A DNA stretch of 64,000 bases, from the NCBI RefSeq assembly GCF_014193255.1, contig NZ_JACHZB010000003.1, forward strand, positions 248,001 through 312,000, written 5' to 3'. Under the pieces are notes generated by a model, which did no database searches, was not told the origin of the DNA, and saw only the letters and a list, made by a program, of their open reading frames with translations. Made by a program: the position numbers and the translations under genes. This DNA comes from Rhizobium sp. BK196 (GTDB lineage Bacteria; Pseudomonadota; Alphaproteobacteria; Rhizobiales; Rhizobiaceae). This document shows positions 60,965 to 64,000 of this stretch, in pieces. The first letter of the stretch is position 1, and every line of letters starts with the position of its first letter.

Positions 60965-61306
60965 ATGAAGGATATATTCGTCGTCGAAGACGATGCACTG
61001 ATCGCCATGCTGCTCGAGGAAATGCTCGAGGATCTCGGCTACCGCGTCAGTGCCAGCGTTCCGGATCTGGAGCAGGCACTCGATGCGGCCCGGAACAAGG
61101 AGTTCGACGCGGCTATCCTCGACGTATCGTTGGCTGGAAAGAGCTCGTTGCCGGTCGCAAAGCTTCTCGAGGCGCTCGGCAAACCCTATGTCTTTGCGAC
61201 GGGATATGGCAGCGCGCCGGAAGGCAGCAGTTCCAGCCAGCCTGTCCTCAGAAAACCGTTCCAGCTCTCCGATCTCGAAAAAGCGCTGAAAGGCATGCAG
61301 GTCTGA
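60965..61306 (+). CDS. Single-domain response regulator of the FATGUY type
   Basis: A 113-residue receiver with no output domain. Acidic residues Glu8, Asp9 and Asp10 precede the phospho-acceptor Asp53 (AAILDVSLAG). The segment PYVFATGYG at 74-82 is the hallmark of the FATGUY subfamily; Lys97 lies in LRKPFQ. Members such as SdrG and MrrA act in the phosphorelay of the alphaproteobacterial general stress response. It is divergent from the hybrid kinase gene. No EcfG motif is seen before it. Confidence 0.92.
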   Translation: MKDIFVVEDDALIAMLLEEMLEDLGYRVSASVPDLEQALDAARNKEFDAAILDVSLAGKSSLPVAKLLEALGKPYVFATGYGSAPEGSSSSQPVLRKPFQLSDLEKALKGMQV

Positions 61307-61402
61307 GGTGAATCGCGACCTTTCAGATTCGTCCGCCGCGCTTTAAATTCTTGTCTCACGTATGTCGTCACTACAACCGCTACGCACGTTTGCGCGACGT
61401 AT

Positions 61403-61945
61403 TTAGCGCACCTGATCGAGCAGACGCTTGCATTCCAGGAGATCGTAGAGTGCTTCCTGGAGAAGCGCTCGATCCTCTTTGCCGACACTCGACTTGCCGA
61501 CCGAGATTTCCGGCTGATCGTCCTCACCGCTGACGAAATTGAAGAAGCGGCGCGTGATCGGGGGCTTGGCGCGGCCAACGATCTGGTCCTCCTCCGCCAT
61601 GGCGATGCGCGGTTCACCCGCGACGGTGTCGTTCACGCTGGCCGAGAGTGCTTCGACGCTTGCAAGATCACCGTGACCAACCGCGACGACAAACTTGTTG
61701 CCGTTTGTCTTCAAGAGCTTCTGTACGCCCTTGATCGTATAACCGTGATCGTAGAGTAGATGGCGGATGCCTTTTAAAAGGTCGACATCCTCCGGCCGGT
61801 AATAACGCCGGCCCCCACCACGCTTCATCGGCTTTATCTGCGGAAAGCGGGTTTCCCAAAAACGCAGCACATGCTGCGGCAGGTCGAGATCATCAGCAAC
61901 TTCGCTGATGGTGCGAAACGCATCCGGGCTCTTGTCCAACGTCAT
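61403..61945 (-). CDS. MerR-family transcriptional regulator
   Basis: A 180-residue MerR-type regulator. Residues about 10-80 form the winged helix DNA-binding domain ([51 protein letters not shown] is split by the family pattern WETRF...RYYR). The C-terminal part is long, polar and without cysteines, so it is not a metal sensor. It is the usual neighbour of ihfA in the plsX-fabH-ihfA-merR block of Rhizobiales. The ATG at 61945 has a weak ribosome site. Confidence 0.93.
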   Translation of the reverse strand: MTLDKSPDAFRTISEVADDLDLPQHVLRFWETRFPQIKPMKRGGGRRYYRPEDVDLLKGIRHLLYDHGYTIKGVQKLLKTNGNKFVVAVGHGDLASVEALSASVNDTVAGEPRIAMAEEDQIVGRAKPPITRRFFNFVSGEDDQPEISVGKSSVGKEDRALLQEALYDLLECKRLLDQVR

Positions 61946-62095
61946 ACTGCTACGCGACCTCGCGGATCGATCCAAACGGCGACTCACCATATTTCAACGG
62001 TTTGGAGCCACGAATTCAAGTCACGTCTTCGCGTTCCGCACAGCCAGAGTAGCTATGCGGCAAAAAACTTTTCCGTCCAGCGGAGAGAAAGATGA

Positions 62096-62434
62096 TCAGG
62101 CAGCCGGATTTTGCGGCTTAGTTTTGCCCTTCCGGGCAATATGAGACTTGAGAATGCGCGTCTTGAGCACATTCGATGCTTTAAAGGTCATGACGCGGCG
62201 GGGCGAGATCGGAACTTCTTCACCGGTCTTCGGATTGCGGCCGATACGCTCGTTCTTGTCACGCACCTGGAAGGTCGCGAAGGAGGAAAGTTTGACGGTT
62301 TCGCCACGCACGATCGCGTTGCAAATCTCGTCGATAACCGTTTCGACCAGTTCAGCAGATTCGGTCCGGGAGAGACCGACCTTTCGAAAAACGGATTCCG
62401 CCAGGTCTGCTCGCGTCACTGTCTTTCCGGTCAT
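62096..62434 (-). CDS. ihfA: Integration host factor alpha subunit
   Basis: A 112-residue IHF-alpha. The dimerisation part [27 protein letters not shown] is followed by the HU/IHF signature [21 protein letters not shown] with the DNA-intercalating arm, and a basic tail ([17 protein letters not shown]) longer than in E. coli, as is normal in rhizobia. With IhfB it bends DNA sharply at sigma-54 promoters and other sites. GGGGAAA precedes the ATG at 62434. It lies between fabH and merR. Confidence 0.97.
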   Translation of the reverse strand: MTGKTVTRADLAESVFRKVGLSRTESAELVETVIDEICNAIVRGETVKLSSFATFQVRDKNERIGRNPKTGEEVPISPRRVMTFKASNVLKTRILKSHIARKGKTKPQNPAA

Positions 62435-62539
62435 GGTTTCCCCGCCCAATAGAAATATTTTGTGAAAGTGGGCAAAGATTATTTGTCTTGTGCCTCACGG
62501 TCAAGCTCTTGTTCGCCGCCAGTTTTTTAGGATTTGCGC

Positions 62540-63511
62540 CTACCAGCGCAGCAAAACCGCGCCCCAGGTGAAGCCGCCACCCATGGCTTCCAGCATCACG
62601 AGGTCGCCCTTCTTGATGCGTCCGTCGCCTGCTGCCGTCGCAAGTGCCAGCGGAATGGAGGCAGCGGACGTATTGCCGTGCAGGTCCACGGTGACGACCA
62701 CCTTTTCCGGGGCAATGTTCAGCTTCTTGGCCGAACCGTCGATGATGCGGCGATTGGCCTGGTGAGGGACCAGCCAGTCGAGATCCTCAGAGGTCGTTCC
62801 GGTCGAATCGAAAGCGGCCTGGATGACGTCGGTAATCATGCCCACGGCATATTTGAAGACCTCGCGGCCTTCCATGCGCAGTTTGCCGACCGTACCCGTC
62901 GAGGACGGACCGCCGTCGACGTAGAGTTTTTCCTTGTGCGAGCCGTCGGAGCGCAAATGCGCGGTCAGCACGCCACGGTCTGCCGCCGTCCCCTCGCCTT
63001 CGGCCGCTTCCAGTACGACCGCGCCGGCGCCGTCGCCGAAAAGCACGCATGTGGTGCGATCATTCCAGTCAAGGATGCGGGAGAAGGTCTCGGCACCAAT
63101 GACGAGCACACGCTTGGCAAGTCCGCCACGGATATAGGCGTCCGCCGTCGTCACAGCGTAGACGAAGCCGGTGCAGACGGCCTGAACGTCAAAGGCGAAG
63201 CCATGCGCCATGCCGAGGCGATTCTGGATGTTGACTGCCGTCGCTGGGAAGGTGTTGTCAGGCGTGGAGGTGGCACAGATTATGACGTCGATATCGTCGG
63301 GCGTCAGGCCACCATTTGCGAGCGCCGCACGCGCTGCCGCTTCGCCTAGCGACGCCGTCGTTTCGCCATCGCCGGCTATGTAGCGCTGCCGGATACCGGT
63401 ACGCTGGACGATCCATTCGTCCGACGTGTCGACGACACCTTCCATTTCACGGTTGGTCATCACGCGTTTCGGCAGCGCAGCCCCGAAACCACGAACCACT
63501 GATCGGATCAT
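62540..63511 (-). CDS. fabH: 3-oxoacyl-ACP synthase III
   Basis: A 323-residue KAS III. The catalytic cysteine is Cys113 in AVCTGFVYA; the His and Asn partners lie in VPHQANRRI and [11 protein letters not shown]. The family end [13 protein letters not shown] is present. It condenses acetyl-CoA with malonyl-ACP to start fatty acid synthesis. I use the ATG at 63511, which matches the family N-terminus; a GTG at 63535 overlaps the plsX stop (GTGA) and is an alternative that would couple the two. Confidence 0.97.
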   Translation of the reverse strand: MIRSVVRGFGAALPKRVMTNREMEGVVDTSDEWIVQRTGIRQRYIAGDGETTASLGEAAARAALANGGLTPDDIDVIICATSTPDNTFPATAVNIQNRLGMAHGFAFDVQAVCTGFVYAVTTADAYIRGGLAKRVLVIGAETFSRILDWNDRTTCVLFGDGAGAVVLEAAEGEGTAADRGVLTAHLRSDGSHKEKLYVDGGPSSTGTVGKLRMEGREVFKYAVGMITDVIQAAFDSTGTTSEDLDWLVPHQANRRIIDGSAKKLNIAPEKVVVTVDLHGNTSAASIPLALATAAGDGRIKKGDLVMLEAMGGGFTWGAVLLRW

Positions 63512-63531
63512 ATTGCTTTGAACCCCGTCGC

Positions 63532-64000
63532 TCACGCGGCCTCGGGCCCCAAAGGGGGCAGCCGCTTGGCATGATATTTTTTAAGATCGTTTTCTATTTT
63601 CTGGGTCAGGCCATTCTTGGACATGTCATAACCGACTTCGATGGCCGCGGCTATGCCTTCGGCATTCGCCCCGCCGTGGCTCTTGATGACGATGCCATTC
63701 AGGCCGAGGAATACGCCGCCATTGACCTTGCTCGGATCGAGCTTCTCACGCAGCATGTCGAAGGCGCTCTTGGCGAAGAGGTAGCCGATTCGGGCAAGCA
63801 GAGTGCGCGACATGGCGGCGCGCAGATAGGCCGCGATCTGCCGGGCCGTGCCTTCGGCCGCCTTCAGCGCGATATTGCCGGAAAAGCCTTCCGTCACCAC
63901 CACATCGACCGTACCCTTGCCGAGATCGTCGCCTTCGACGAAGCCGGAATATTCGAGCGAATCGAGATTGGCCTCGCGCAGCAGGCGACCGGCCTCCTTG
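63532..64000 (-). CDS. plsX: Phosphate acyltransferase PlsX (3' part)
   Basis: The C-terminal 155 or so residues of PlsX; the N-terminal part lies beyond the window edge. The visible part includes [37 protein letters not shown], then [19 protein letters not shown], typical of the family. PlsX makes acyl-phosphate from acyl-ACP for phospholipid synthesis. It is followed directly by fabH, the conserved lipid-synthesis pair. Confidence 0.96.
   Translation of the reverse strand, partial: KEAGRLLREANLDSLEYSGFVEGDDLGKGTVDVVVTEGFSGNIALKAAEGTARQIAAYLRAAMSRTLLARIGYLFAKSAFDMLREKLDPSKVNGGVFLGLNGIVIKSHGGANAEGIAAAIEVGYDMSKNGLTQKIENDLKKYHAKRLPPLGPEAA

Overview
The window comes from an alphaproteobacterium of the Rhizobium group (R. 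etli / R. leguminosarum / R. tropici type). This rests on chromosome-style gene order (clpP-clpX-lon-hupB; plsX-fabH-ihfA-merR; rplM-rpsI), on protein families largely confined to this order (DUF982, DUF1236, DUF2842, Omp25-like porin, BcsN), on high GC with long antisense shadow frames, and on promoter motifs of the alphaproteobacterial EcfG and RpoH sigma factors. I see no IS element, prophage, CRISPR array or rRNA. One tRNA gene (tRNA-Pro, GGG) is present.

Layout. 0-4.1 kb: a cupin, an aldo/keto reductase and a large secreted phytase/esterase-like protein behind a PhoB box. 4.3-9.9 kb: the proteostasis block hupB, lon, clpX, clpP, with RpoH-like promoters before lon and clpP. 10.2-15.5 kb: a membrane GGDEF protein, a cytochrome P450, a CHASE4-GGDEF-EAL protein and a small cupin. 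15.7-21 kb: small secreted proteins, metY, a CoA-binding protein, an EamA permease and an ECHDC3-like crotonase. 21.2-22.3 kb: rplM-rpsI behind a sigma-70 promoter with a hairpin plus U-tract in the leader. 22.3-26.5 kb: a FloR/CmlA-type chloramphenicol exporter with a nine-residue leader peptide and two mutually exclusive hairpins, then an ABM monooxygenase, speB and argC. 26.6-32.7 kb: a DUF4239 protein, an ABC exporter, a VOC protein, ubiA, a lipoprotein, ctaA and a DUF2842 protein. 32.8-41.4 kb: a polysaccharide cluster (GNAT, Wzz-like, Wza-like, GT4, initiating phosphosugar transferase, Wzy-like, XRE regulator). 41.5-49 kb: small rhizobial genes, the tRNA, a PEBP protein, a Pcm-erythromycin esterase fusion, secreted proteins, an Omp25 porin and a HAD phosphatase. 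49.1-58.4 kb: a cellulose operon bcsN-bcsA-bcsB-bcsZ-TPR. 58.7-61.3 kb: a DUF1236 protein, a hybrid histidine kinase and a FATGUY response regulator. 61.4-64 kb: merR, ihfA, fabH and the 3' end of plsX.

How it fits together. Two themes recur. The first is c-di-GMP and surface polysaccharide: two GGDEF proteins, a PilZ-bearing cellulose synthase and a second Wzx/Wzy-type polymer cluster. The second is the general stress response: five sites match GGAAC-N16-(C/T)GTT, four of them exactly GGAAC-N16-CGTT, and each lies upstream of a stress, envelope or small-protein gene. A FATGUY single-domain response regulator, a family tied to this response, is also present. The most striking single locus is the exporter at 22.8-24.1 kb. 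Its leader peptide MGATPSADR resembles the cmlA attenuator peptide MSTSKNADK, and the following RNA can fold as 1:2 plus 3:4 (start region closed) or as 2:3 (start region open).
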